From assembly GCA_017625435.1 (NCBI GenBank), contig JAGAKX010000060.1:1-55221 (forward strand): a DNA stretch of 55,221 nt. The letters are read 5' to 3'. This stretch comes from Clostridia bacterium. Its GTDB lineage: Bacteria; Bacillota; Clostridia; Oscillospirales; Acutalibacteraceae. The position numbers were made by a program, and so were the translations under genes. The notes beneath the pieces were generated by a model. That model had not been told where the DNA came from and searched no databases. It was given only the letters and a program-made list of their open reading frames with translations. Shown one piece after another: positions 34,286-42,565 of this stretch. Numbering within the stretch: position 1 is the stretch's first letter; every line of letters begins with the position of its first letter.

Positions 34286-35914
34286 GTGTCAAAGAAAAAG
34301 CTTCTTTTTAAGGTCATCTGTGTTGCTTTGTGTGTTGCTCTTTTGTCGGCTGAGCTTTTTGCTTCTGCGGCAATTCTTCCCTTTGAAACTCAGTATGATT
34401 ATGATGAGGCAGATATCGCATGGCTTACCGATCTTGTAATCAAAGAGGATATGACTACGGTTGAGGGGATGGCTCAGAGAGTAACCCTTGTACCCGAGCC
34501 CGACTATCCTTATACAGAAACTCCCGAAAGCTTCAAAAAGGATGTTGACTATTTTGTTTCTCTCTACAATTTGGATTTAGGGTCACAGAGAGCAGCATAT
34601 ATCTATTTCTTTGAAATTCTCAATGCGAATTCAGGTCTTCTCGCTGCTGATGTCAGCGATGCCGATATAAAGGAATATCTTGAGGGAATGGGAATTGATT
34701 ATCCCGAAAATCCCGGTTCGGATGAGCTTATTATGGCAAGGGCTCTTTTCTCAGCAATGGTTACAGGCTCTTTCGGTTCATCATTTGCAGTAGGCTCGGA
34801 CCTTGAAAGTGCTGTTGTTTCTTACCTTGCAGCACTTACGGGAATGAATATCGAGTCACTTAAGGAATGGATGCCTTCAGGCTCAATCCTTTCATTGGAT
34901 GAATATATTCTTGCAGCCTCAAAGCTTTCCCTTTGGTCAAACGGTTATGATGTAAACCGTGACACCTCAGAGGATGAGGTTTACAGACTTATGGCAGTTA
35001 TGACCGTTAAGGCTCAGGGTATTTCCATTGACACCGGTTCTTCCTTTGACTCACTCAAAGCAAAGTATGTTGCAGCCCTTCTCGGTAAAAAGTATTCGGT
35101 TGTTATTGATAGCTCAAAGCTTGCAGCTCATCTTGAAAACGGAACAACAGCATTCTATATGCTTCAGCTTCTCGGTAAGAAGGGCGGACTTTCCGTAAGA
35201 GAAGAAAATGCCTCCTATGAAGAAGCCTTCAGACTTGTTGCGGAAAACACTCACGCATTTGACGTTTCAAATGATGATTTTTATGCTGATATATATAAGT
35301 ACAGCGCGAAACTCAGCTCAAGACGCTCAAGCCTCTGGATATATCCCACAGCTTATGCTACAGATACAGCATATTCCTGTATCGTCAGCGTCAACGGTAC
35401 TCCCGTTAAAAATAATTACTATAATGAGATTGCAATAGATCCCGAGCTTCCCGAACAGGATATTGTTATCATGGTTACTGCAACAGGCAGCAGTCGTTCT
35501 TCAAAATGCACTTATACCGTTCATATCACTCAGGGGACCTATGCCGGTATTGAGGGTGACGAGCCGGTTTCAAAGCCCGGAGCTGAAAGCGAAACATTCG
35601 TTTCCGCCGATTCTCTTGTTGCCGGTATTCTTTCCTCGATCGGTGTAAACTCTGTGATATCCGATATTCTTGATAAGGCTTATACTTCTCTTCCTGCAGG
35701 TCTTTCGGGTGTTGTTTCTTTTATCGCTCCCACCTTTGACGGCGGTGAGGAGGCTCCTTCAGAGGATAACGGTATTATGCACGACGATCAGTTCTTTATT
35801 TCCGTGCTTGATGAAATAGGCTCTGTTGCAGATGCCGATATTGAAGGTATTCCCGGACTCAGCCTTATTGAAAATATTCAGTACGGAGATGACAGCGTAG
35901 TTACATTCGGTTAA
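34286..35914 (+). CDS. Secreted protein of unknown function with a beta-sandwich domain
   Basis: 542 aa starting with GTG at 34286 after a perfect GGAGGTG. Signal peptide at 1-29 (…LFASA). Residues 30-320 are acidic and helical, with repeated segments of the form (T)VEGMAQRV..., D-x-x-VSYLAALTG and D-x-LKAKYVAALLGK that may be distant internal repeats. At about 345-420 there is a cadherin-like/DUF-type beta-sandwich (SLWIYPTAYATDTAYSCIVS ... CTYTVHIT), often found in clostridial wall-associated proteins. A Glu/Ser-rich linker and a C-terminal segment end the protein without LPXTG. I cannot assign a function. Confidence 0.75.
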   Translation: MSKKKLLFKVICVALCVALLSAELFASAAILPFETQYDYDEADIAWLTDLVIKEDMTTVEGMAQRVTLVPEPDYPYTETPESFKKDVDYFVSLYNLDLGSQRAAYIYFFEILNANSGLLAADVSDADIKEYLEGMGIDYPENPGSDELIMARALFSAMVTGSFGSSFAVGSDLESAVVSYLAALTGMNIESLKEWMPSGSILSLDEYILAASKLSLWSNGYDVNRDTSEDEVYRLMAVMTVKAQGISIDTGSSFDSLKAKYVAALLGKKYSVVIDSSKLAAHLENGTTAFYMLQLLGKKGGLSVREENASYEEAFRLVAENTHAFDVSNDDFYADIYKYSAKLSSRRSSLWIYPTAYATDTAYSCIVSVNGTPVKNNYYNEIAIDPELPEQDIVIMVTATGSSRSSKCTYTVHITQGTYAGIEGDEPVSKPGAESETFVSADSLVAGILSSIGVNSVISDILDKAYTSLPAGLSGVVSFIAPTFDGGEEAPSEDNGIMHDDQFFISVLDEIGSVADADIEGIPGLSLIENIQYGDDSVVTFG

Positions 35915-35929
35915 ATATCAGCCGTTTCC

Positions 35930-35965
35930 GGCACTTGATGAACGGCTTCACCAAGTGCCTTTTTT
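35930..35965 (+). terminator. Intrinsic terminator
   Basis: GGCACTTG ... CAAGTGCC stem followed by TTTTTTAA. A competing stem AGCCGTT/AACGGCT (35920-35926, 35941-35947) overlaps it, so two folds are possible. Confidence 0.75.
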
Positions 35966-35973
35966 AATTCTTT

Positions 35974-36019
35974 TATAATTCCGTAAATACGGAAAATGAT
36001 TTTCCCCGGGGGAGGAAAA
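35974..36019 (+). promoter_or_regulatory. Candidate promoter and operator of the two-component system
   Basis: TATAAT (35974-35979) lacks a recognisable -35 box at 16-18 bp, as in activator-dependent promoters. Overlapping its last base is TTCCGTA-AA-TACGGAA (35979-35994). Further down TTTTCC (36000-36005) can pair with GGAAAA (36014-36019), partly hiding the ribosome binding site GGGGGAGG. Together these suggest autoregulation of the response-regulator gene. Confidence 0.5.
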
Positions 36020-36023
36020 ATAA

Positions 36024-36707
36024 ATGAATGAAAAGATACTTATTGTCGACGATGATGCTAATATCTGTGAGCTTTTGAGGCTGTATCTTTCAAAAGAGGG
36101 GTTTGCACCAATAATTGTCAATGACGGTGTATCTGCCGTTGAAAGTATTGACACCGTAAAGCCTTCACTTGTTCTTCTTGATATTATGCTTCCGAAGCTC
36201 GACGGCTGGCAGGTCTGCAGAAAAATCAGACAGTCAAGTGACGTGCCGATTATTATGATGTCGGCAAAGGGTGAGACCTTTGACAAGATTCTCGGTCTTG
36301 AGCTTGGTGCAGATGACTACATAGTCAAGCCCTTTGACTCAAAAGAGGTTGTTGCACGTATAAAGGCTGTTCTCAGAAGAACTCTTGCACCTGCTGCAGA
36401 AACACCTAAGGAAGTGAGCTTTGACAATCTTTTTGTCAGCATCACGAACTACGAAATGAAAGTTAAGGGCGTTCATGTTGATGCACCGCCCAAGGAACTT
36501 GAGCTCCTTTTCCACCTCGCAAGCAATCCCAACCGTGTTTTTACGCGCGACCAGCTTCTTGACGAGGTATGGGGCTTTGATTATTACGGTGACTCCAGAA
36601 CCGTTGACGTACATATCAAGAGACTCCGTGAAAAGCTCGAAGGTGTTTCAGATAAATGGGAGCTTCGCACGGTTTGGAGCGTAGGCTATAAATTTGAAAC
36701 AAAGTAA
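36024..36707 (+). CDS. OmpR/PhoB-family response regulator
   Basis: 227 aa. Receiver domain at 1-118 with acidic pocket VDDDAN, phospho-acceptor Asp53 in LVLLDIMLPKLDGW, and KPFD with the conserved Lys near 103. The winged-helix DNA-binding domain follows (about 130-225) with LELLFHLASNPNRVFTRDQLL and SRTVDVHIKRLREKL, the OmpR-class recognition helix. It is followed by the sensor kinase gene 38 bp downstream and the HtrA protease, an arrangement like WalRK-HtrA or CssRS-HtrA envelope-stress modules. Confidence 0.95.
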   Translation: MNEKILIVDDDANICELLRLYLSKEGFAPIIVNDGVSAVESIDTVKPSLVLLDIMLPKLDGWQVCRKIRQSSDVPIIMMSAKGETFDKILGLELGADDYIVKPFDSKEVVARIKAVLRRTLAPAAETPKEVSFDNLFVSITNYEMKVKGVHVDAPPKELELLFHLASNPNRVFTRDQLLDEVWGFDYYGDSRTVDVHIKRLREKLEGVSDKWELRTVWSVGYKFETK

Positions 36708-36745
36708 AGTTTAATTTATTATTATATCAAGTGAGCTAAAGTGTT

Positions 36746-38245
36746 ATGACACCTTTAAGAAAACGCCGTTCAGGCAGTATGTTCAAATGGTATTTTATAC
36801 GGACTTCAATTTCTGTAATTCTGTGCCTTACCATTTCAAGCTTTGCCATATTGTTTTTCTTTCTGAATTTCTGGAAGACAGATAAGCTCACAGCTCTTAA
36901 AGAAGACGCTCTGAGTGTATCTCAGAGCGTTGAATTATTTTCCGAAAATTCAGGTGAGTATTTCAATGATGATTCGGAAAGCTTTTTACAGTATGCAAAG
37001 AATATAGTCCTCACGGTTGCCCATGCATCAGATTCATCGCTGTTTATAACGGATTCGGACGGCAGGGTGATAATCTGTAGCGATTCGGCAATCGACACGG
37101 AGAATGAGAGTTCAAGCAATGTCTGTGAGAGGCATAAAAATATCAGCTTTTCTCACGATATGCTGGCGGAAATTGCCTTTTCAGGCAAGAACGGTTATAT
37201 GTATGACGGGCTTCTCAGCGGTTTTGCTGATGAAAATCATCTTCTCGGAGCAGTAACTCTTGAAACGCCGGGAAAAAGACTGTATCTTATTGCCGTACAG
37301 CCTGAAAGTACAGCCTTTTTGCCGTATACGACGGAATTTCTCAGAATTCAGATTTTTTCCAGCTTAGTTGCACTTCTTCTCAGCTTTATCCTTTCCGTGA
37401 TTTTTTCTTACAGAATGGTGCGTCCTCTCAAAAAAATAACTGCGGCTACAAAGCAATATGCGGCCGGTGATTTTTCCGCAAGAATCAATACTGCAGACGT
37501 TTATAATGAGCTGACACAGCTTGTGGATTCCGTAAACAAAATGGCAGACGGTCTTTCCGTGCTTGAGGAATCCCGAAGCAGCTTTGTCGCAAATGTTTCC
37601 CATGAACTGAAAACTCCTATGACGGTTATCAGCGGATTTGTTGACGGTATGCTTGACGGCACAATATCTCCCGAGGAATCGCAGAAATATCTTGTTATTG
37701 TATCCGATGAAGTAAAACGGCTTTCACGTCTTGTTGTAGCAATGCTGAATATGTCAAAGATTGAGGCCGGTAAGCTTTCTCTCAATACATCTGTGTTTTC
37801 GCTGAGAGAAATTTTTATAAAAACAATTATAGGGTTTGAAAAACTTATAAATGACAAGAATATTGATGTAGCAGGGCTTTCCTCTCTGGAGAATGTTGTA
37901 ATTACGGCAGACGAAACCCTGATAACGCAGATTATTTATAATCTTATAGACAATGCTGTGAAATTCACAGAAAACGGAGGTGTGATTACAGTTTCCGTTT
38001 ATGAAGAAAAAAAAGAAGCCGTGTTCTCCGTCCGAAATACCGGCAGAGGTATTACGGATAATGAAAAGGAGCTTGTTTTTGACAGATTCTATAAGGTAGA
38101 TAAATCAAGAGGTCTTGATGCAAAAAGCTTCGGAATGGGACTTTATATAGTTAAAAGTATTATAGAGCTCCATAAAGGTACAATAACTCTTGAAACAGAT
38201 GAAAATAAATTTACCGAGTTTATTGTAAGGCTTCCGTTGCAGTAA
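36746..38245 (+). CDS. Sensor histidine kinase
   Basis: 499 aa. Two helices (about 17-42 and 200-223) enclose an extracellular sensing domain of about 155 residues, followed by HAMP (224-275). HisKA motif FVANVSHELKTPMTVISG gives His286 as phosphorylation site. HATPase boxes: NLIDNAVKFTENGG (N), VRNTGRGI (G1), FDRFYKVDKSRG (F) and GMGLYIVKSI (G2). The cognate regulator is the upstream gene. The ribosome binding site is weak (AAGTGAG), so translation may depend on the upstream gene. The signal is unknown; linkage with HtrA suggests envelope stress. Confidence 0.94.
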   Translation: MTPLRKRRSGSMFKWYFIRTSISVILCLTISSFAILFFFLNFWKTDKLTALKEDALSVSQSVELFSENSGEYFNDDSESFLQYAKNIVLTVAHASDSSLFITDSDGRVIICSDSAIDTENESSSNVCERHKNISFSHDMLAEIAFSGKNGYMYDGLLSGFADENHLLGAVTLETPGKRLYLIAVQPESTAFLPYTTEFLRIQIFSSLVALLLSFILSVIFSYRMVRPLKKITAATKQYAAGDFSARINTADVYNELTQLVDSVNKMADGLSVLEESRSSFVANVSHELKTPMTVISGFVDGMLDGTISPEESQKYLVIVSDEVKRLSRLVVAMLNMSKIEAGKLSLNTSVFSLREIFIKTIIGFEKLINDKNIDVAGLSSLENVVITADETLITQIIYNLIDNAVKFTENGGVITVSVYEEKKEAVFSVRNTGRGITDNEKELVFDRFYKVDKSRGLDAKSFGMGLYIVKSIIELHKGTITLETDENKFTEFIVRLPLQ

Positions 38246-38324
38246 TTAATTGTAAATTTTTTTAATATTTATTTAAAGTTTGTACATTATTATACCTCCA
38301 GATTGATGAAAGGAAAGATAATCC

Positions 38325-40052
38325 ATGAATGAAAATATCTGGGGTGAACCCGTAAACACCCCTCCCGAAGAAACAGAAAATGGTGCAGTCAACGAAACAG
38401 CGTCAGTAAAAGAAGTTGAATTTGAGTCTGTTGAGACGGCAATTCCCGAAAACGAAAAAACGCCCGAAGCAGAAGCTCCCGTTTATCAGACTTCTGCACA
38501 GAATATGAATAATAACCGGAATGTTAATTCCTATTCCTACGGAAATCAGCCCTCTTCAGGTAACGGAAATGCTTATCCGTACGGACAGCAGCCGGCTCCG
38601 GGAGGATATAATACTCATGGAAACGGCGGCGGTCAGTACCCTTACGGCAGCAACGGTGCATATCCTTACGGCGGTAATAATTATAACGGTAATGTCAGCA
38701 AGGGTTATCCTTACGGAAGCACTCAGAACGGTGGCTATGCATATCCCGCAGGCGGCGGTAATAACAACAAAAAGGCAAAGGGTGCAAAAATATTCGGTAT
38801 TGTCGCAGGTGTGCTTGCACTTTTTCTTGTAATTTCGCTTATAGGCATTGCTTTGGGGGATAATGATACTCACGTGAATACGCCCGAAGAAACAACAGGC
38901 GGAGTGTCCGATTTTGAGGAAATTGCAACTAATGCTTCACCGGTAACCGGGGAAACATCAGATACAGAGGGAGAGCTTACCCCCAAGAGTATTTTCAAAA
39001 AGGTTCTTCCTTCCTCCGCAGGTATCCTTGTATATGACAAGTCGAAGACACTTGCATCTGAAGGCTCTGGTGTTCTTTTCAGAGAATCAGCAGACGGAAA
39101 ATATACCTATATTGTGACCTGTGCACACGTTATCAGGGAATCCTCAGGTTTTATACGTGTTCAGCTTCACGACGGAAAGGAATATGATGCCGAGGTTGTG
39201 GGCTTTGATGCAAGAACCGATATCGGTGTTATCCGTATAAATGAAACAGGCTTTACTCTTGCAGAAATCGGCGATTCCTCAAAAATTGAAGTGGGTGACC
39301 CTGTTTATGCTATCGGTAATCCCGGCGGTGTTGAATTTGCAAACTCCTTTACGAACGGTATGGTTTCTGCTCTTGACAGACCTGTAAGCTCCTCTTCAAC
39401 CGGCTATACGACAGAATGTATCCAGCATACATCAGCAATCAATCCCGGAAATTCCGGCGGTGCTCTCGTGAATGCCTTCGGTCAGGTTATCGGAATCAAT
39501 TCAATGAAAATTGTTGATGATGAATATGAGGGAATGGGCTTTGCGGTACCCTCATCCGTTTTTGTTGAAATCGTAAACGAAATTATGAAAAACGGATATG
39601 TTTCAAACAGACCCAAGCTCGGTATAACTTACGTGCCTGCCAGCGAATACAGTACCTACGGTATGTTTGTGGCAATCAAAGGACTTCCTTCGGGCTCTAT
39701 AGTTATTTATGAAATTGCGGCTGACAGCGCACTTGCAAACACTAAGGCTGAGGCCGGTGATATGATTGTTGCGGTAAACGGTAAGCCTCTCGATACTCCT
39801 TCCTTCCTTTCCGAATACATTGAAAACTCTGATGTTGGCGATAAGCTTACTCTTTCAATCGTGCGAATCAATAAGGATTATTCCTCTGAAGAGTTTGATA
39901 TTACGGTAACTCTTGTTGAAGACAGAGGCGATTCCTTTGCAACAGAAGAGGAAACCACCGCTTCACAGCAGATGCCCGGCGGTAATTACCCCGGAAGCTA
40001 TGAGGATTACTTCAATCAGTATTTTGAAGATTTCTTCAACAGTATGAGATAA
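38325..40052 (+). CDS. htrA: HtrA/DegP-like membrane serine protease with Tyr/Gly/Asn-rich cytoplasmic tail
   Basis: 575 aa. Residues 1-50 are acidic; 50-148 are a low-complexity Tyr/Gly/Asn/Pro region with repeated PYG units; a single helix spans about 155-177. The S1C protease domain has the triad His268 (TCAHVI), Asp299 (DARTDIGVIRI) and Ser377 (AINPGNSGGAL). A PDZ domain covers about 440-535, and the C-terminus is acidic and aromatic. It should degrade misfolded exported proteins at the outer membrane face. The 5-repeat PYG tail lies in the cytoplasm, an unusual feature though similar tails occur in clostridial HtrA proteins. It probably belongs to the regulon of the adjacent two-component system. 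Confidence 0.94.
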   Translation: MNENIWGEPVNTPPEETENGAVNETASVKEVEFESVETAIPENEKTPEAEAPVYQTSAQNMNNNRNVNSYSYGNQPSSGNGNAYPYGQQPAPGGYNTHGNGGGQYPYGSNGAYPYGGNNYNGNVSKGYPYGSTQNGGYAYPAGGGNNNKKAKGAKIFGIVAGVLALFLVISLIGIALGDNDTHVNTPEETTGGVSDFEEIATNASPVTGETSDTEGELTPKSIFKKVLPSSAGILVYDKSKTLASEGSGVLFRESADGKYTYIVTCAHVIRESSGFIRVQLHDGKEYDAEVVGFDARTDIGVIRINETGFTLAEIGDSSKIEVGDPVYAIGNPGGVEFANSFTNGMVSALDRPVSSSSTGYTTECIQHTSAINPGNSGGALVNAFGQVIGINSMKIVDDEYEGMGFAVPSSVFVEIVNEIMKNGYVSNRPKLGITYVPASEYSTYGMFVAIKGLPSGSIVIYEIAADSALANTKAEAGDMIVAVNGKPLDTPSFLSEYIENSDVGDKLTLSIVRINKDYSSEEFDITVTLVEDRGDSFATEEETTASQQMPGGNYPGSYEDYFNQYFEDFFNSMR

Positions 40053-40071
40053 ATTTCAGATGATAAAGCAT

Positions 40072-40118
40072 ATCAGCCGAGTGTTCTTATGAACACCCGG
40101 CTGATGATATTTTTTTTG
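40072..40118. terminator. Bidirectional terminator between htrA and pheA
   Basis: ATCAGCCG-A-GTGTTC-TTAT-GAACAC-C-CGGCTGAT, about 14 paired bases, followed by ATATTTTTTTTG on the plus strand. Confidence 0.88.
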
Positions 40119-40122
40119 TTCT

Positions 40123-41211
40123 TCAGATTTCTGTGTGAGGCGCAAAGCGTCCTGCGACCTTTACCGTATCACAGACCTTTTTTAATTCACCGAGCATTTT
40201 TCTGCCGTTGTCACTGTCTGCGTTGCCGTCAATTTCTATATAGAAATAATACTGCCAGGAGTGCTTTTTCATAGGTCTGCTTCTCAGAGCCGTCATATTG
40301 AAGCCGTACTGTCCGATAATGTTTACGGCATTTGCGAGAGAACCTGCCTCGTGCTTTACCGTCAGCATCAGGACGGTGCTCGGAAGAGAGCTTGAATCTG
40401 AGCGTACCTTTGAAAGAACGGCAAAACGGGTTGTGTTTTCTCCGCTTTTATTTATGTTGTGCTCAATAATTTTAAGACCGTACAGCTCAGCTGTTTCTTT
40501 GCTGGCTATTGCTGCATAGGATTTGTCTTTTGCATCTGCTACCGATTTCGCTGCAAGCGCGGTATTGTTTGCGTCCTCGGTTTCAAAACCGTGCAGCTCA
40601 ATATAATCGTGGCATTGGCTTAATGCCTGCGGATGGCTTGTGACCCTTCTGATGTCATCTATTGTTGCATCCTCAATGCCGAGAAGGTTCTGGTGAATTT
40701 CAAGCTCATATATGCCGTTGATATAAAGAGGCCCCGAAAATATAAGATCCAAGGTCTGACCCACTTCGCCGGCATAGCTGTTTTCTATGGGAAGAACGGC
40801 AACATCGCTTTCACCGTTAATTACGGAGTTGTAAGCAGCCTTGAAATCGCTGTATGAAACACGCTTACCCTGAGGGAATATTCTGCCGGCTGCAATATGG
40901 GCAAAGGCTCCTTCGACGCCGCTGTAAGCAATTTTAAGACCGTTTTGCATACGGTATTGATATGCGCGGGATAATGACATAAGATGCTTCAGATAATCAA
41001 TATAATAGCCTCTGAGATTTTCATCTTCAATGAGGGCGGAATTTGCTTCAATTACCTCGTCTTCACGCTTTTTGTCGAGAATCGGCAGACCGAACTCTTT
41101 TTTGTATTCATAAACCTCTTCAACTGCTTTCATACGCTTTATAAAGAGCTCTGACATCTGTGAATCTGCTTCATTTATAATTTTTCTTGCTTCGTTCAGT
41201 TTGTCTGACAT
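40123..41211 (-). CDS. pheA: Bifunctional chorismate mutase / prephenate dehydratase
   Basis: 362 aa with three parts: an N-terminal AroQ chorismate mutase (about 1-90, with LFIKRMKAVEEVYEYKKEFG and DKKREDEVI), the prephenate dehydratase (about 93-270, IAYSGVEGAFAHIAA, LPIENSYAGEV, VTSHPQALSQC and the catalytic Thr in ENTTRFAVL) and an ACT regulatory domain (about 280-358, GSLANAVNIIGQYGFNMTALRSRP) that binds Phe. It makes phenylpyruvate from chorismate. It is 22 bp downstream of DAHP synthase in one operon behind a Phe-rich leader peptide, so it is controlled both by feedback and, by inference, attenuation. Confidence 0.96.
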   Translation of the reverse strand: MSDKLNEARKIINEADSQMSELFIKRMKAVEEVYEYKKEFGLPILDKKREDEVIEANSALIEDENLRGYYIDYLKHLMSLSRAYQYRMQNGLKIAYSGVEGAFAHIAAGRIFPQGKRVSYSDFKAAYNSVINGESDVAVLPIENSYAGEVGQTLDLIFSGPLYINGIYELEIHQNLLGIEDATIDDIRRVTSHPQALSQCHDYIELHGFETEDANNTALAAKSVADAKDKSYAAIASKETAELYGLKIIEHNINKSGENTTRFAVLSKVRSDSSSLPSTVLMLTVKHEAGSLANAVNIIGQYGFNMTALRSRPMKKHSWQYYFYIEIDGNADSDNGRKMLGELKKVCDTVKVAGRFAPHTEI

Positions 41212-41233
41212 TTTATCACCTTATTCTGTTTTT

Positions 41234-42262
41234 TTACAGCTTGTCTGCAATGTCAAGAATCAGTTTTTCTGTTTTTTCCCAACCGAGGCACGGGTCTGTA
41301 ATGGATTTTCCGAAAACATGCTCGCCCACGCCCTGAGCACCGTCCTCAATATAGCTTTCAATCATAAGTCCTTTGACAAGCTTTTTTATGTCATTATTCT
41401 GATTGCGGCTGTAGACAATATCTTTTGCTATTCTTATCTGTTCAAGATATTTCTTTCCGGAGTTATTGTGATTAGTATCAACAATTACCGAAGGATTCTG
41501 AAGAGCGGACTTTTCATAGAGCTCTCTTACCCATAAAAGGTCCTCGTAATGGTAGTTTGAAATGCTTCTTCCTGCATAATCAACATAACCGCGGAGAATT
41601 GCGTGTGCATAAGGGTTGCCGGAGCTTGTAACCTCCCAGCCTCGGTAAAGGAAGGTATGGCTGCTTTGTGCAGCAACAATGGAGTTCATCATAACCCCCA
41701 GATCTCCGCCTGTGGGATTCTTCATTCCGACAGGAGCGCTGATTCCGCTTGCTGTGAGTCTGTGCTGCTGATTTTCAACAGAACGTGCGCCTACAGCAAC
41801 GTAAGAAAGGAGGTCGGATAGGTAGCGGTAGTTTTCGGGGTAGAGCATTTCATCGGCACAGGCAAAATCGTAATCGCGAAGAGCCGCCAGGTGAAGCTCA
41901 CGGATTGAAACAATACCCTTATACATATCAGGCTTTGCTTCGGGGTCAGGCTGATGAAGCATTCCCTTGTAGCCCTGACCTGTGGTTCTCGGCTTGTTTG
42001 TGTATATACGGGGAATAATAATAATCTTATCGGATACCTGTTCTTCAATTTTGCGAAGCCTTGAAATATATTCTAAAACCGGTTCGCTGTGGTCGGCAGA
42101 GCAGGGACCTATTACAAGGATAAATTTATCGCTGCTGCCGTCAAAAACAGCACGGATATCCTCATCGCGCTTTGCTTTTACCTGTTCCATTTTTTCGGTT
42201 AACGGGAATTCTCTTTTTACATCCTGAGGTATGGGTAGTTTTCTGTGGAAATTCATCTGCAT
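41234..42262 (-). CDS. aroF: DAHP synthase, type I (first step of the shikimate pathway)
   Basis: 342 aa. Type I-alpha (AroFGH) features: LVIGPCSADHSEPVLEYI, PRIYTNKPRTTGQGYKGML (phosphoenolpyruvate/erythrose-4-phosphate site), VGARSVENQQHRLTASG, PVGMKNPTGG and VDTNHNNSGK with the metal-binding His. It condenses phosphoenolpyruvate and erythrose 4-phosphate into DAHP. The symbol is a guess among aroF/aroG. It is the first structural gene of the operon with pheA. ATG at 42262 is preceded by ACGAGG. A Phe codon-rich leader ORF and a terminator lie directly upstream, pointing to a phenylalanine-regulated isozyme. Confidence 0.95.
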   Translation of the reverse strand: MQMNFHRKLPIPQDVKREFPLTEKMEQVKAKRDEDIRAVFDGSSDKFILVIGPCSADHSEPVLEYISRLRKIEEQVSDKIIIIPRIYTNKPRTTGQGYKGMLHQPDPEAKPDMYKGIVSIRELHLAALRDYDFACADEMLYPENYRYLSDLLSYVAVGARSVENQQHRLTASGISAPVGMKNPTGGDLGVMMNSIVAAQSSHTFLYRGWEVTSSGNPYAHAILRGYVDYAGRSISNYHYEDLLWVRELYEKSALQNPSVIVDTNHNNSGKKYLEQIRIAKDIVYSRNQNNDIKKLVKGLMIESYIEDGAQGVGEHVFGKSITDPCLGWEKTEKLILDIADKL

Positions 42263-42296
42263 TGTTATGTGCCTCGTTTCAAAATAAAATAGTCTG

Positions 42297-42346
42297 AAAA
42301 ATAAAAGTCCGCCCTTCGGTGCTTAAAAACACAACGAATGCGGACT
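42297..42346 (-). terminator. Attenuator terminator between leader peptide and DAHP synthase
   Basis: On the minus strand AGTCCGC ... GCGGACT (plus positions 42340-42346 and 42306-42312) closes a stem whose inner part also pairs (TTCG/CGAA and GTG/CAC in plus-strand terms), followed by TTTTATTTTT. The promoter-proximal arm lies inside CAGTCC, which is also complementary to GGACTG within the leader ORF (plus 42396-42401), so a mutually exclusive antiterminator can form. Confidence 0.82.
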
Positions 42347-42367
42347 GTCCGTTTTATGGAGTCTGAA

Positions 42368-42436
42368 TCATTCTTCAGAAATCACAGAAGTCGGGCAGTC
42401 CTTATTAAAAAAGTAAAAGAAAAACGAACTATTCAT
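42368..42436 (-). CDS. Phe-rich leader peptide (attenuator)
   Basis: A 22-codon ORF with AAAGGAGG (plus 42448-42455) upstream, ATG at 42436 and TGA at 42370-42368. It reads MNSS, then FFFYFF, then NKDCPTSVISEE: five Phe and one Tyr in six consecutive codons (TTT TTC TTT TAC TTT TTT). It sits upstream of the DAHP synthase and pheA genes, followed by a terminator, exactly the layout of classical pheL-type transcription attenuation. Ribosome stalling at Phe codons when charged tRNA-Phe is short would alter pairing of the RNA behind it. The precise stall position giving antitermination is not settled by the sequence alone. Confidence 0.88.
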   Translation of the reverse strand: MNSSFFFYFFNKDCPTSVISEE

Positions 42437-42472
42437 TATTTTAACTGCCTCCTTTGTGATTCGTTGTTAAAA

Positions 42473-42501
42473 AGTGTATCACGTTAAAGTGATAAAGTCA
42501 A
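42473..42501 (-). promoter_or_regulatory. Promoter of the phe operon with an 18-bp palindrome
   Basis: Minus strand TTGACT (42496-42501), 17 bp, TACACT (42473-42478). The spacer and -10 edge contain TATCAC-GTTAAA-GTGATA (plus 42477-42494), matching its own complement at 16 of 18 positions. Such a dyad over the promoter is a strong repressor-site candidate, in addition to the leader-peptide attenuator. Confidence 0.72.
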
Positions 42502-42533
42502 TAACTTTTTTTGATTTTTTTTGTAATATTAAC

Positions 42534-42552
42534 GGGGCGGAAAAACCGCCCC
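42534..42552 (-). terminator. GC-rich hairpin after the oxidoreductase operon
   Basis: GGGGCGG-AAAAA-CCGCCCC, a 7-bp all-GC stem, 14 bp after the stop of the ferredoxin-reductase-like gene. The U-tract on the minus strand is weak, so it is a probable but imperfect terminator. Confidence 0.55.
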
Positions 42553-42565
42553 TTGCTTGATTATG

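Noticed and set aside
35920..35965. Riboswitch-like competing stems before the response regulator
   Set aside because: They follow the stop codon of the previous gene and end in a U-tract; a plain terminator with an alternative stem is the simpler reading.
42263..42540. T-box riboswitch before DAHP synthase
   Set aside because: No T-box AGGGTGGNACC motif or specifier-loop structure could be seen, whereas a Phe-rich leader ORF with its own ribosome binding site explains the region.
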